This document shows, in pieces, positions 1 through 12,655 of a stretch of DNA of 64,000 nt (positions within the stretch are counted from its first letter, which is position 1; every line of letters begins with the position of its first letter). A program made the translations under genes and the position numbers. The DNA lies in contig JAZBQD010000019.1 in the NCBI GenBank assembly GCA_036583965.1, positions 1,727,006 through 1,791,005 on the forward strand, given 5' to 3'. Origin of the DNA: Prunella strophiata. Its lineage: Eukaryota > Chordata > Aves > Passeriformes > Prunellidae. The notes beneath the pieces are model-generated. The model was not told the origin of the DNA, did no database searches, and saw nothing but the letters and a program-made list of their open reading frames with translations.

Positions 1-628
1 AGTGAAAAACATCTCTGCACCAGGCCCAAGATGACCAAAATCCTCTTTTTTCCCCCCTCTCCAGTCCAGTTTTCCCCCACCAGATGCCTTTAAAAGTGAG
101 AAGGAGCTGCTGTGGAAAACAGGGTGAACCTTCAGCTCATATCCACCCCAAATCCTGGAAAGTTGAATTCCACCACCCCAAAGCCCACAGTGAGCACCAA
201 GCCAACAGGAAACCTCCTGAGCCTGCTCCAGGAGGGACAGAAGAGGCTCTGCTCCTTCTCACTCCCCTTTTCCACTCCACAAAATTCCCAGGGCAGCTGG
301 AGGAGCTGCTGCAAAGCCATGGGGTGTGCAGGGAGCTGGGAACACCAACCTTGGAGCCTTCTCCTGCAGCTGCCTTCCCAGTGGAAGAGATGTTTGGGAA
401 TGTCAGGCATGGAAAAGCTGCAGAGGGAACAGAACCCAAAGCAGGAGATGTGGGTGCTCCACCTTCTTCCAGTATTGCCCAGACAACACTGGAATGAAAA
501 CTTCCTGGATTTGCTTAATTACATTAAAAATTGAGGAAAAAAAATTGGTTATTCCTGGTATTAGCTGAACTGAGAGTGTATCTAAGTAATGTCAACTTGC
601 AGATGACAACACCAGCTCCCCTTTAGCT

Positions 629-866
629 GGTATGGAATGGTTTCGGGTTACAAAAGAGCTTAAAATTCATCCCCTTCCACTGTCCCAGGGTGCTCCAATC
701 CCATCCAGCCTGGCCTTGGACATTTCCAGGGATACAGGAGCAGGCACAACTTCTCTGGGAATTCCATCCCAGCCCCTCCCTGCCCTCCCAGACAGGATTT
801 CTTTCCCAATATTTAATCTAAACCCTCTTTCAGTTCACAGCCATTCCCTCTTGTGCTATTGATAAA
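629..866 (-). repeat. CR1 LINE 3' fragment (antisense)
   Basis: Reads as the reverse complement of a CR1 3' end: a tract about contiguous 'tccaatcccatccagcctgg', then 'cttggacatttccaggga' and the later 'ttctttcccaatatttaatc' block, all in the usual CR1 order. It is degraded and truncated. Confidence 0.75.
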
Positions 867-1264
867 TTACTCTGGGAGAGACAGAGACTGACAGGGAACC
901 ACAGACACCCCAGGGGCAAAGGTTAAATCCAGCTTTAATTACCACCCCAAGACCCAACTCATCAAGCCTTTTTAGTTCCAGAGCATGAACAGCTCATGAA
1001 GAGGGGAAAAAAAAAAAGAGCAGCTGGAAGATGATTTAAGCAGTGCAGTTTGTAGTGGTTACAATTAATAGGCAATTTCTTTAAAAAGTTCTCTAGAAAA
1101 TGTAATTTTTTTTTTCCCTTGCAGGCAGCATTCACCAAGTGGTTCCAGTTTCATGCTGGAAAAGCAGCTGGAAACCCTTCCCAACTTTTTCAGCAGTTGT
1201 AGAAGCTGAATTTCACTGGAAGCAGAGTTTTTTTAACAGGGACAGGAGGAGAGAGAACTGGCCT

Positions 1265-1465
1265 CAGGCTGGGCCAGGGGAGGTTCAGGTGGGAATCAGC
1301 AGGAATTTCCCCATGGAAAGGGTGCTCAGGCCTTGGCAGGGGCTGCCCAGGGGAGTGTTCCCAACCCTGGAAGTGTCCAAGGAATGTGGCACTGGGTGCT
1401 CTGGGCTGGGGACAGGATGGGGATCAGGCCCAGCTTGGATTCACTGATCCCAAGGGTCTTTTCCA
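1265..1465 (+). repeat. CR1 LINE 3' fragment (sense)
   Basis: Contains the sense-strand CR1 order 'ttccccatggaaagggtg', 'ggcaggggctgcccagggga', 'ggaagtgtccaaggaatgtg', 'tgatcccaagggtcttttcc'. The terminal short repeats are absent. Confidence 0.65.
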
Positions 1466-1599
1466 GCCTCAGTGCTCCCATGCTCAGCCCAATCCAAACC
1501 ATATTTCCCCCCCTTTGGATTCAAACCAGAGGGAGGAATTCCTGACAGAGCAGCACATCCAGCAGCAGATTTGATCAATAATTTCACTTCCCATAAAAT

Positions 1600-1885
1600 C
1601 CCAGAATGACTGGGTTGGAAGAGACCTTCAAGATCATGGAGTCCAACCCAGCCCCAACACCTCAACTGAACCCTGGCACCACATCCAGGCTTTGTTAAAC
1701 ACATCCAGGGATGGTGACTCCACCACCTCCCCAGGCAGCCATTCCAGAACTTTATCACCCTTTCTGTAAAAAACTTTTTCCCTAACATCCAACCTAAATT
1801 TCCTTTGGCACACCTTAAGTCCTCTAAAATACTCTCCCACCTTCCCCAACCACTTCCAGCTTTCCCTCTTTCCCCCAGAGCTTCC
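1600..1885 (-). repeat. CR1 LINE 3' end (antisense)
   Basis: Well preserved antisense CR1 3' end beginning near 'cccagaatgactgggttgga' and running through 'caagatcatggagtccaacc', 'gatggtgactccaccacctc' and 'aaaactttttccctaacatc'. It resembles the copies at 19.9, 29.8 and 36.4 kb, so it belongs to the same subfamily. Confidence 0.85.
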
Positions 1886-2029
1886 TTCCCCTCTTCCTTC
1901 AATCCTACCAAACATCCCAAGCCCAAAATGAGTGCTAGAAACCCAAATCCAGCAGTGCTGGTCCCCAAATCCTTCAAAACCAAACCCAAATTCCCATCAG
2001 TCGGCGCCTGAACTCTTTGGTGGCTTTGC

Positions 2030-2540
2030 TGTTTGCCCAGGAGTTGTCACTTGGGTTTAACTTTGCCATCAGGTAATTAAAGCTGGGCTCTGATTAAAGC
2101 CCAGCTCCATCCCTGCCGACGGAGACGGATGTTGGATGCAGTTGGAGTTTGACAGCAGAGTGGGATGAGCAAGTGCATCAGGGTGCTAACGATGTTACAT
2201 TGCAAATGCTGTTTATTTGCTGTCAGCTCCAAAGCAGGCAGTAAATAACACATTAGAGAATAAGAAAAAAAGGGGGAAGAAAAAGAAAAAAAATCCAGAA
2301 ATAACATTATGTTAAAATGGAGCCATCAATTATCCCCCCCTTTCTTCGGCTTTTTCTCTCTTTTTTTTCCGTTTTTATTTTATCTTGAAGCATTCGCAGC
2401 AGGGGGGTTTTTTCTTGATTCATTAATTGCCTTTTTTCTGACTCCTCTGTTCTGCCTCAGTGCCCATAAATCAATGTAAAAAAGATAAAATGCTGCTATT
2501 ATGAAATGAGTGTAAAAAGGTATTGAAATAAATCTCCTTT
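2030..2540. other. candidate conserved non-coding element
   Basis: Repeat-free, AT-rich, CpG-poor block with homeobox-like TAAT cores and tracts such as 'ctgtttatttgctgtcagct' and 'attcattaattgcc'. This texture differs from the surrounding pyrimidine-rich repeat-derived DNA and resembles conserved non-coding DNA. The call rests only on texture. Confidence 0.25.
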
Positions 2541-4439
2541 TGGACACATTTTCTCCCATCTCAGCTGCAAAAACATCTGCTCAAGATGAGATTCAGACCA
2601 ATTTTTCTATCCCAAAGTGGCCCTGGCCTGTCCCTTGTTCCAAAACCCCCAGAGAGCAGCATCCCATAAATAATTTTCTCCTTGCAGTTTTGAAGGAGCC
2701 TCCACCACCCATTTTCTCCATAATCCAATATTTGATGGATGGTGGTGGCCACAGCTCGTGCAGCTGAGCCAGCCCTAAATATTCCCACCAAAAATTTCCT
2801 CATTTCCAATCATTTTCCAAGAAAAACGTTTGCTGTTGGAAATTTTTGTGGGATTTTGGGGTTTTCCACTCAAATTCTCTCTGCCTGGAAAATTTCCAAA
2901 GAGCTGATATTGGACAATGAGCATTTCCCAAGTCTGAACATTTCCCAAACCCCATTTAATATCAGGAATATTTTATTTTAGCAAAAGCTCTTCAATAACT
3001 TCCGATGTGCCCCGTTCCATTTCTGAAATTATTTGGTTTGTCCTACAATTTTTTAAGAATTAAATGCACTTGTTAAGGAAAAAAGAAATAGAGTTTTACA
3101 TAAAGTTGTCTAGTTCTCCTAAAGCAAAGGAGCTTTCTGGGATTTAGAATTATTAGGAAATGAAGCTTTAATTGCTTTTTTTTTTTTCAGAAAGAAAATA
3201 TTTGGAGCAAGACTTCTTGGAATTGAGTTCTCTGCTCACCATCCAAGTGTGAATTAAATTCCAGCTGATCCCATCCCATGAACACACCTGAGCTCTGTCC
3301 CAGGAGGAATTCTCACTCAGGATTCTTTTCCTGGCTGCAGGAGAGGGCAGAGAGGGACAAATTCCTGCTTTCAGGGCAGAACAAAACCCCAGCTTTGATT
3401 AAAAGGTTAAAATATTGTTCTCCCTTGCTAAGACCTCCCAGGATTTTCCCTTTTTTTAGCCCTCTGGATGCTGCTGGGATCTTTGGGGATTTTCCCAGCT
3501 CTGGAAGCTTCTCTATCCCAGTGTTCCCATCCTGAAGGGAGAAAAAAAAAATTGTTTTTAAAAATATTCCTCATGCAAAGTGTCAGGAGGCACCACCAGG
3601 GTGGGAAAATGCCAATCCCAGTGGGATTTTCCCTGGTATTGCAGGGCACAGCTCCCCTGCCCTCTGATTGTCAAAGAGAAAAGGTCAAAGATGTGGAATA
3701 TTCATCCCAAACCAAATTTGTTTGCAAAGAAAACACATCCCAAGGTGTGCCCAACATCACCTGGCAGCTTCTCCAGGAAAAAAATATCCCAGGGGAATTG
3801 CCTTGGTGTTAATAATGGGGGGCAAAGAGGTCAAAAGGGAAATCCATCTGCAAATTACCCAGGAGACTACAAAATAAAATTTTCTCAAGTCCCTGTTCCT
3901 ACAAAAAGGTCATTCCTGGTGATTTTGGGGGAATCCTGCAGGAGTTAAAGTCAAAATCTTTGACCTCGTGGGGTAGGAGATGGGAATCGTTTGGCTGCAT
4001 CAGAATAAATTCTCCCCCCTCATCTCAGGGGTTTTTTTCCGCTTTGCTAAGAGTCAGCTCCTGTTTTAACTTGGATTTTAATTTCCAGAAACAGAACTGA
4101 GGGGAGATATGGGCCAGTTCCTATCCCAAAATTCAGGGGTTCCGTGCAACAGGCACAAGGCTCAATCCCAAGAAGTCCAATATAATTTTCTTGAACCTCT
4201 TTTTTTAGGAAAAAAGCTGTTTCTTGTAAAATTGTCAACTTTCAGGGATACTCCTCCCAACAGAACTTGGGAAACCTCATTTTATTTCATTTTAGAATCA
4301 TTTCCAAGTGGGAACTGATGGATGAGTTTATTTTGAAATTAAATTTTGGTCCATAAATGTAGCTCAAATTAAGACTCTGCAGTCAAACACAGCTGCTCCT
4401 AAAATGTCCCTGTATGGATTTATCAGGGAATAAATCCTG

Positions 4440-4535
4440 TGCTGGAAGGGACCCACAGGGATCATCAAATCCAACCCTTGGTCCTACACAGGACATCCCA
4501 ACCATCCCACCCTGTGCCTTTCCCAACAGGAAATA
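4440..4535 (-). repeat. short CR1 fragment (antisense)
   Basis: 'ctggaagggacccacaggga' followed by 'tcatcaaatccaaccc' matches the extreme 3' end of CR1 read backwards. Confidence 0.55.
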
Positions 4536-4596
4536 TTTCCATACAAAATAAGGAAGATATTCCAGAAGAGAAATGACTGGTTGGAATTCATCACCC

Positions 4597-4765
4597 CAAT
4601 TTTGCTTTTATTTTTCCTTTTCTTCTTCCTTTTCTTGGGTTTTGGTTTGGGTTTTTTTGGGTGGGGGGAGGAAATGGGGGACTAGGTTTTAGGGGGTTTG
4701 GGGTTTGTTTAGCTTTTTTGGTTTTGGGGTGGTTTTTTTGTTTTTTGGTTGGTTGGGTTTTTTTG
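4597..4765. repeat. G/T-rich low-complexity tract
   Basis: About 170 bases composed almost only of T and G, with runs such as TTTTTTGGGTGGGGGG and repeated TTTTGG motifs. The complementary strand is A/C-rich. No gene is indicated. Confidence 0.7.
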
Positions 4766-5939
4766 ACTCTCTGACAGCCAAACTTTAGGGAAATCTGGAA
4801 ATTCCCAGCCCAACCACCTGGGATGGGATCCATCCCATCACCTCTCCATCCTCTTTCTGCCAAGTTGCTTTGACATTCTGCTCATTTTTTCAATGAAATT
4901 ATGAAAATAGCAATAAAAGCATTGGGGGATCTATTTTTTACCTTCAGAGCCTTTTCACCTCCCTGAATCCTTAACCAAAAGCAATTCTTCATTCATCAAA
5001 TTCAGCAGGTGATGCAAAATCTCTGACACAGGTATAGTTCCTTATTTTCTGTTGGTGAATTATTAAAAAATCTTTGAAGTGTTTGCTGACGCTTTTAAAT
5101 AAGAAACTCCCAACATTCCAAAGGAAAAATCTCTTTCATGAATTGCAGATCGTTGTGGGCTTTTCATTGACTTGTGCTGATAAAGGGGAGGTTCACCCAT
5201 GACAACAGAGACACTCAAAGTCACATTTCACATCCCACCTGTTTGGATTTCACCTCCAAAGAGCCCCAAACCACCTGGGAATGCTCCTTCCCACAATCCT
5301 TTAATAGCCATAGTTCCCCATCCTGGGACAAAAATCTGTGCAAGTTCTGCAAATGCTTTGTGTCCCTGTAGACCATTAATTCCTGTATTTTTAATTTGAA
5401 AAGCATCCCCATCATTTGGATCTCATTCAGTCCATTAAAATCTCATTTTTCCTTCAAAACTGCCCAAACTTCTCACAGAGGAGACCTGGATCCTCCTGCC
5501 TCCTTCCCATCCCTGAACAAAACTGCAGCAAGGCTGCAAAACCTGATCCTATGCAAGTTGTAAAGCAGTAATTCAGCAATTTTTTTTATTTTTTTTTTTT
5601 TTTGCCTGAGTTGCAGCTAAAAATATGGAGGCAATTGAGAATATCTTCAAATATTGGGAGCAGGGGTTTGAAAACAATATTCATAGATCATCCCTGTGTT
5701 CTGCCATGCAGCTCCGTGAGCACTGCCTGGGGAATAGTCCTGATCTATCGGATTTTTGATCAGGAGCCTTTCTGTGTAACAACAGCTGCTTGCATTTATT
5801 CATCAAAAGAATCAAAAAAGAGCTCAGGAAAAGTTGATATTTTCTCCCTGGTGACTCTGGACTCCAAGAACTCCATTGAAATTCCTTTATCTGGGGGCGA
5901 TAACACCACACATCTTCCACTGCCCCTCTCACCTGCCTG

Positions 5940-6540
5940 CTCCGGGAGGTGATTAACTCTATGATCACTATAAAAATGTTTTATTTAAGGGATAATTGTA
6001 AGCACTAGTATCTCCCATTTCCAAATCTCTTGCTTTATTATCCTTGCTCAAGAAGGTCTTAATATTTAAGTGATTTACTGCTCACTTTGAATGCCAGCCC
6101 GGCCATTAGGAGGCACATTTCACCAGGCAGTGCCTAATTTTATAGGACATTATTTCTTTATAAACAGAGCCATTACTCTGCAGCATTAATTAAATCTCTT
6201 TGCCCATTATGAACTCCATTTGGAAGACAACAACATCACCAACTGCCTGCCCTGATGGATGAGTCTGCAATCCCACTTTTGGCTCCTGCCAAAGCACTTC
6301 CCAAGGAGTGGAGCCACCGGGAATGGGGAACATTTGTGCCATGGAGAGCAGGTGATTTGTGGGGAGAAAGGAGCTCATGAATAAAACATTTGCACTTCAG
6401 CGACCCAGTTTAGCTAAACTGTTTTGCATCAATAACCCGGTCCTAAAAGGCTCTGTTTATTATTGCCAGCCTCCGAGGCTTTGGGAAATGGAATTACATC
6501 AGCCCCATTTATAACATTTAATGTTGGGAGCAGACTGCAG
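5940..6540. other. candidate conserved non-coding element
   Basis: Repeat-free AT-rich DNA containing 'taattttataggacatta', 'attaattaaatctctttgcc' and a TTTAGCTAAACT palindrome near 6410. It ends where the tandem triplication at 6546 begins. Assigned from texture only. Confidence 0.25.
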
Positions 6541-6545
6541 CTGTT

Positions 6546-6877
6546 ACATCACTGGAGAGGGGCCTCGCCCACAAACTTCTCCTGGACAGCTGAGATTTGG
6601 GGCGTTTTCACCTTTCCACCAAAAAGAGACATTCAGAAAAAACAGAATATTCCAGACACCACCCCTGAATTCCTTCCAGAAGCCCTCAGGGCCCAGCACT
6701 CACAATTCAGGCAAGTGAGCCCAAAATGCCCTCAGGAAGCAAATTTCTACACAAGAGAGAGGGGCCTTGCCCACAAATTTCTCCTGGACACGAGGATGCA
6801 GAGATTTGAGGTATTTTCACATTTCCACCACAGAGAGACATTCAGATAAAGCCAGACTATTCCAGAATAGTCAGGGG

Positions 6878-6918
<41 letters not shown>

Positions 6919-7260
6919 AGAATATTCTTTCCAGAAGCCCTTAGGGCCCAGCACTCAAAATCCAGGCAAATGAGCCCAAAATGCCCTCAGGAAGCAGAGT
7001 TTGTGCTCTCCTGAAGATTTCTACACAAGAGACAGAGGGACCTTGGCCACAGACTTCTCCTGGACACAAGGATGCAGAGATTTGGGGCATTTTCAGGTTT
7101 CCACCATAAAGGACATTCAGGAAAAAAAACCAGAATATTCCAGCCACCACCCCTGAATTCCTTCCAGAAGCCCTCAGCCCAACACTTGAAATTCAGGGAG
7201 ATGAGCCCAAAATGCCTTCAGGAAGCAGAGTTTGTGCTCTCCTCAGGATTTCTACACGAG
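6546..7260. repeat. local triplication of a ~230-bp unit with A40 insert
   Basis: Three head-to-tail copies (about 6546-6751, 6752-7022, 7023-7260). Each carries, in order, 'ttctcctggaca', 'gagatttgggg', 'ttccaccac/aaa', 'gacattcag', 'cagaatattcc', 'ttccagaagccct', 'gagcccaaaatgcc' and 'caggaagca'. The middle copy is interrupted by 40 consecutive A (6878-6917), after which part of the unit is missing. The unit does not resemble CR1 or the LTRs in this window. Confidence 0.8.
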
Positions 7261-7295
7261 AAAGATTCATTCAGCCTTCCCAGCTCCAGCATTAC

Positions 7296-7384
7296 AGAAT
7301 CCCACAATGGTTTGGGTTGGGAAACACCTTCAAGCCAATCCCATTTCAAGTCCCAAGCAGTGGAGCTTGAAGCATCACTCCCTC
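7296..7384 (-). repeat. short CR1 fragment (antisense)
   Basis: 'cacaatggtttgggttggga' followed by 'aacaccttcaagccaatccc' is the antisense CR1 3' signature. Confidence 0.55.
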
Positions 7385-9244
7385 TTCTGATTTTCCCCCC
7401 ATGAGAATCAGGCGTACAAGACCACCTGAAAGGGATCAACCCCCAGTTCCCATTACTCATTTTTCTGATTATTTGAGTATTTACATATTTTTTCCTCAGG
7501 TGTGCACAGCCTGAGCTGTTGTCTCAGCCAGCTCCTCCCTGCATCGCTCCAGAGGCTGCGACAGAAATTCCACAATTTAGGCATTCAGGACATCGTGATC
7601 TGGCGTGTCTTAACCTCCCCATTAAAAAGTTTATGAGGTAAATATTGGTAAATATTTACCAGCAAATGCACCCAGAGGTATTCCCTGTATTTAGGGCAGG
7701 AAATAACCCTGGTTTCTCAGGTACCAATGTCTGGGTCTGATTGGAAAATTATTTAATGGTGCCCATTCCCAATAGAAAAGCCAAAAAGCTGCTGAAGGAG
7801 AAAAGGCTGTCCCAGCTGGAGGACTGTCTTAGGTTGGAGATGGGTGTGTGTGTTCTGTCCCCATCTGTCAGAGCTGGGGCAGCTATCCTCTGTTCATGGG
7901 GCAGTTTTCTTTATCTCTGCCACAGCCAATCCTCCCTCCAGGAGATCTCTGCTGTCCATGGCCACTCAGTGTCCCTGCATGGCTGATCAAATTCCATCAT
8001 CCCACTGGAGATGCTCTGCCCAGGGCAGGAGCCAAGCATTCCTGCCTGGATAGAATCTGACCCTGGCACACCACAGCAGCCTTTGCCCACTGCTGCATTC
8101 CCAGAGGAGCAGCTTTCTTCTCCTCTGCTGGATTCCCAGAGGGAGAGCAGGCCCATCTGCAGCAGCCCTGGAGCTGCAGAGGAAAACTCCCCCCTTGTGC
8201 AGGATCCCTGCTCCAGCAGAACCAGCCCTGGCACTGCAGGAGGGCTGCAGTCACCATGGCATGGGATGGGACTGTGCCACCACCCTGACACACAGGGGGG
8301 GCAGCTCCTCTGCTGACTCTGGCAGCATTGGTTTGTATTACTGCACAGTTTATTTTATTTTTATTTTCTTCCCTAGTAAAGACCTGTTATTCCTGCTCCC
8401 ATATCTTTGCCTGAGAACTCCTTAACTTCAAAATTGTAATAATTCAGAGAGAAGGGGTTTGCATTTTCCATTTCAGGGGAGGCTCCTGCCTTCCTTAGCA
8501 GACACCTGTCTGTTCAAACCAAGACAAGGACTCTTGGCTGAGGTGCACCAGGGGACACATCATGGGGGTTGGATTTATGGAGCACAAACCACACCACGGA
8601 CAGCAGCACGTGTGCCAGACTGGATTTCCATTCATTGGGAATTCCAGGCACACAGGGCACCCTCATCCTGTGTTCCCAGTTTTCCAAGCCGTGCCACATC
8701 TCAGTGTCATCCTGAGCTCCATAGAGCCCTGGAATAAACACAAAATGGATTAAAACACAAAGGCAGGAGGGCTGGGAGCTCATGTGGCTTCCCAGCTCCC
8801 TGCAGGCACCAGGAGAAAGAGCTGCTGGAGTGCTGGATGCAGAATTTAAAGAAGGAAGCTGAACTTTTCCCTCACACAAACACAGAAAAGCCATCCCAGC
8901 ACCTTCCTCTCCATCCTGATTTCCTCAGATCCTGACGGGTGTCCATCACCAAACCCTCTGAGCACAGCAATGTCCCCAGACCCAGTGGAGCTCATTTGGA
9001 TTCAGCAGGAGAACTCCTACAGCACTGCAGGAAGGGAGAGCTCAGGAGGGAGGTGGATGCTCAGAACAGAGATAATTCCATGGGGACATCCTTCTTCTGG
9101 AGAAGGGAGCAGAGCCAGGCTGCTGCAGAGGCAGGTGGAGCTGCTCCACTGCTCCCAGTGCCTCCCACTCTCCCCACAACTCTTCAGACCCACAGCAACC
9201 TCTCCTAATCCCAAATCCCCCTGCAACCCCCTTAGACATAAAAA

Positions 9245-9392
9245 ATACCCCATCAAAACAACCAGGCCAGCTTGGATGGGGCTTGGAGCACCCTGGGATG
9301 ATGGGAGGTGTCCCTGCCCATGGCAGGGGGTGGGATGGGATGGGTTTAAGGTCCCTTCCAGCCCAAACCAGTCTGGGATTCTGGGATTCCAT
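9245..9392 (+). repeat. CR1 LINE 3' end (sense)
   Basis: 'ggccagcttggatggggctt', 'gggaggtgtccctgcccatg' and 'aaggtcccttccagcccaaa' give the sense CR1 3' end, closing with the short terminal repeat 'gggattctgggattcc'. Confidence 0.8.
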
Positions 9393-9499
9393 TAACTTAA
9401 GTGGAATTAAACAACACTCCCCACTGGGTTGGGTTCCTTTTTGAGCTCCCTGCTTACGATGCAAAAAGCCTTCAAACCCAAAATTGCAGTCCTGTTTCA

Positions 9500-9960
9500 T
9501 CAGTTACATAATTACTCTGCTAGCACTAATTAGCAGCTGACTGTAAACATAACTTTTATCCCAGAAGACATTCCCTGATCGGAGCGCGGCTGAAAATGCA
9601 AGTCAGGCCCCGCTCTGGTGCTCCTTCCAATGTGCTTAATAATCCTCAGCACTCGTCTCCCCATGCTCAGGAGGATTTATAGTGGCAAGGCAAGAGAAAA
9701 GCCGAGCAATGTTCCATTGGAAATTAGGAGGAAAAGCAAATGCTGAGGGAAAATATGCTCGGATGGGCAAAAAAAAGTGTACCTGGGCCAAAGAGTGACA
9801 AATTGCTCCTTTTTAGGAGACCTTTTTAGCAGAGGGAGGCACTGAAGAAATGCCATGTTCTACTCAGCAGAAAAGTCAGAGATGGATGCAATTAAATCCC
9901 TGAAGGTCTGAGGGAAATGCAGCTGCAGGAATGGGAGCAAAGAGAGGGATCTGCCTGCAG
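9500..9960. other. candidate conserved non-coding element
   Basis: Repeat-free stretch with TAATTA and CTAATTAGCAG homeobox-type cores, octamer-like ATGCAAG and a run of purine-balanced AT-rich DNA up to a 'taattaaatg' block. It abuts a sense CR1 end on its left. This is a guess from composition. Confidence 0.3.
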
Positions 9961-11859
9961 ATAATTAAATGTTCATTTTGGTGCCAGAGGGATCGGAGGC
10001 CAGACCTTGAAAAGTGGCAACTCGTGAGGATGGGGACATCCTTCCCTTAAAAAACAACTCACTCCCAAAAGTCCCTTTCCCTCATTTTCCACGAGGTCCC
10101 ACATGGAACACGGGATGGGGCAGGAACCTGCAGGAATCTCCCACCACAGAGAAGTGAGGTGGGAATGGCACTGCCAGAGATCCCACAAAAACCCTGGGGC
10201 TTCACATCTCCATCAACACCCCAACAAGGGCTGAATTCCCAGGAATCACTGTGGATCCAAGGGATAACGTGGAGGAGTCATTCCATCCTGGGAAAATGTT
10301 CCAGGGACCTTGTGAAGCCTCAGCAGTGACCAGGCTCGGGGTAATTCCTGCAAGCTTAAAAAAAATATTCATTGAGCAGAGGTGAGGGACAGGAGCAGCC
10401 TTGTAATCAACCATTTCAATCCCAGGTGCACGACCCCAAAATTCCCTGCTGGAATATTCCCTGCCAAGCTCAACATCATTGCAAAGGCTTGATATGGTTT
10501 TTACACCAAAAAAAAGGCAATTATCCCTTAGCTTAGCATCACCCTCCAGGGAAAAACCACCCAGAGTCCTGGGAGCTGGGTGAAGATCCTGAATTAACCA
10601 TTGCCTGAAGACCCTGAATTAACCATTTCCTGAGGCCAAATTGAGCAAATTACTTCAGAATCTTAAAAGAAATACAAAGTTAAACCTGCCCAGGAACTTT
10701 CTGACTCCAAAGCACAGAAAATCATGTTCAACTTCATCCAAAACTAGGAAGTTTCTTCCTCTGTGCAAAATAAAGGGTTATAGGAATAGATCAAATAGAA
10801 TTGATTTAAGGAAAGAACAAGTGAATCAAATTGCTGGATTCAGCACAAATTTCCAGGAGAGGCTCCCCAGCCCCTCCCAAGGCACATCTCAGTCCCCTGG
10901 ATAACAATTCCAGAAGTCACGCAGTTTTTAAGAACTGCAGTAACTTCCCATCTTCTCCCAGAGAATCCTTGTCCTGGATTTCACCTCCAAAGTTCATTTC
11001 TGGACTGAATTTCATGGAGGTTTAAACTAATGCCAGTAGAAATTAAGATATTAATGAGAGAGGATTGCCACTGGCAAAGGGGCATTTTCACTGGACTCAG
11101 GAAAGCCAGAGGGAAAATCCTTCCTCTACCTGGGTCCAACTTTTGAGCCAAAGTGGACTGGAAGGAAATTCCCTGAGGATTAGTCATTAAAAACCACTTT
11201 TCTCCCAAAAAATGAGTCCTGGGCACATGGGATCTCCATCCTGTCCTGCTGGAAAGATGAGGTCAAGGAGCTGAACGTGCTGGGACTTTGGATGGGGAGT
11301 TCCGAAACCCCAGAAATTCCCAGAGATCATCACCAGGCTGCGGACCTGGATTTGCAATTTATCCCAGAAATTCCACCCAAAACTCCTTCCCACAGCGCTG
11401 GGCAGGGGGAGTGGATCCTGCACCGGGATTTTCCGCCGTTCCCTGAGCACCAAGGACAGCGGCAGATGCTTTGAATATCAAAGGGGTTTGGGAGAGGCTG
11501 GGATGCTCCAGCCCGGAGCTTTTCTCACCCAAACGATGCTGCCGGTGATTAATGAACCAGCTCAGCCTCTTCTCTGAAGGTACGTGACCACGAGGCAGAG
11601 GTCACAAATGAAACATCCTGAAATCCCAGGAAAAAGTGGATTTCTTTCCCCTTCAATGATCCAAGATGTAAAATTCTGCCCGGCAAAGACTCGCCCGGAG
11701 CCAGGTTCTGCTTGGACTAATTATTTGCATCTTCCCCGCTTTGCAAACCTACAGAGAGAAGCCAGCTCACCGTTTCTCCATCCCAGGGTTTATTTTATTA
11801 ATGAAAGCACCAGCAGAAGAATGACAAGCTGATTTTAATGATCCCATCCCCTTAATTTC

Positions 11860-12060
11860 TGCAGTGCACCGCGGATCTGCGGAGCAGCAAACGAACCTTG
11901 TGTGTGTGCAGCTTGTATGTACAGGCAGGAGCACTAACGAGCTTGATTTGCTGATCAGCAGATTTGGGAATTATTTAAATTACTCCACAGCTCTAATTTG
12001 TTTCAAGAAAAAATAAAAATTAAGGATTTTCCCATCAGCGTTTTTAGCCGACCCCTCGCT
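11860..12060. other. candidate conserved non-coding element
   Basis: Contains 'gcttgatttgctgatcagca' and 'attatttaaattactccaca' in repeat-free DNA with isolated CpGs. Assigned from texture only. Confidence 0.22.
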
Positions 12061-12589
12061 CCCCTGCAGAAGCAACGGGAGAGGGAATTCAGGAGCAGAA
12101 AACACTGCCAGCAGGGAGCTGTGGGATGAAGACTTCAAATTTTAGGGAAGAACTAATCCCTGGAGCACCTGCACCCAGCCAGAAGCTGGAAAACACAGAC
12201 CCAGCTGAGCTCCACCATCTGCCAAGGAGAATGCAGCTCCTCCTTCCAAAGATGCCTCTCCCTGCTCATCCACAGCTTCATATTCCCAATTCCTCACTCA
12301 AACCTCTTCCCAAGTTTGTTCTCCTCCATCAAATCTCCAAATTTGAAAATTTAGAGTGGGCAGCTCCTTCAAATACACAACTTCAGGTGGAAATCTCAAC
12401 TCTTTCCCCACATGTATTTATCACTTCCATTGTGTGAGGGAAGTGGGGGGACCCAGAGCCCTGCAGAGCTCTGACAGAATCACAGGAAAAGAAAAATAGG
12501 ATAAAAAAGGATAAAAAGCTCCACGAGGGAAAGCTCCAACTTCCCAAACAGGCAGACTCCAGGAGGAAAAAAGTGATGCCACTTGCAGC

Positions 12590-12655
12590 AGCTGTCAGGA
12601 AAACAAAAAAAAACCAAAAAAAAAAAAAAAAAGAAGAAAACCAAAAAAATATTAA
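12590..12655. repeat. A-rich low-complexity tract
   Basis: Long A runs broken by CC and AAG. No coding signal. Confidence 0.7.
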
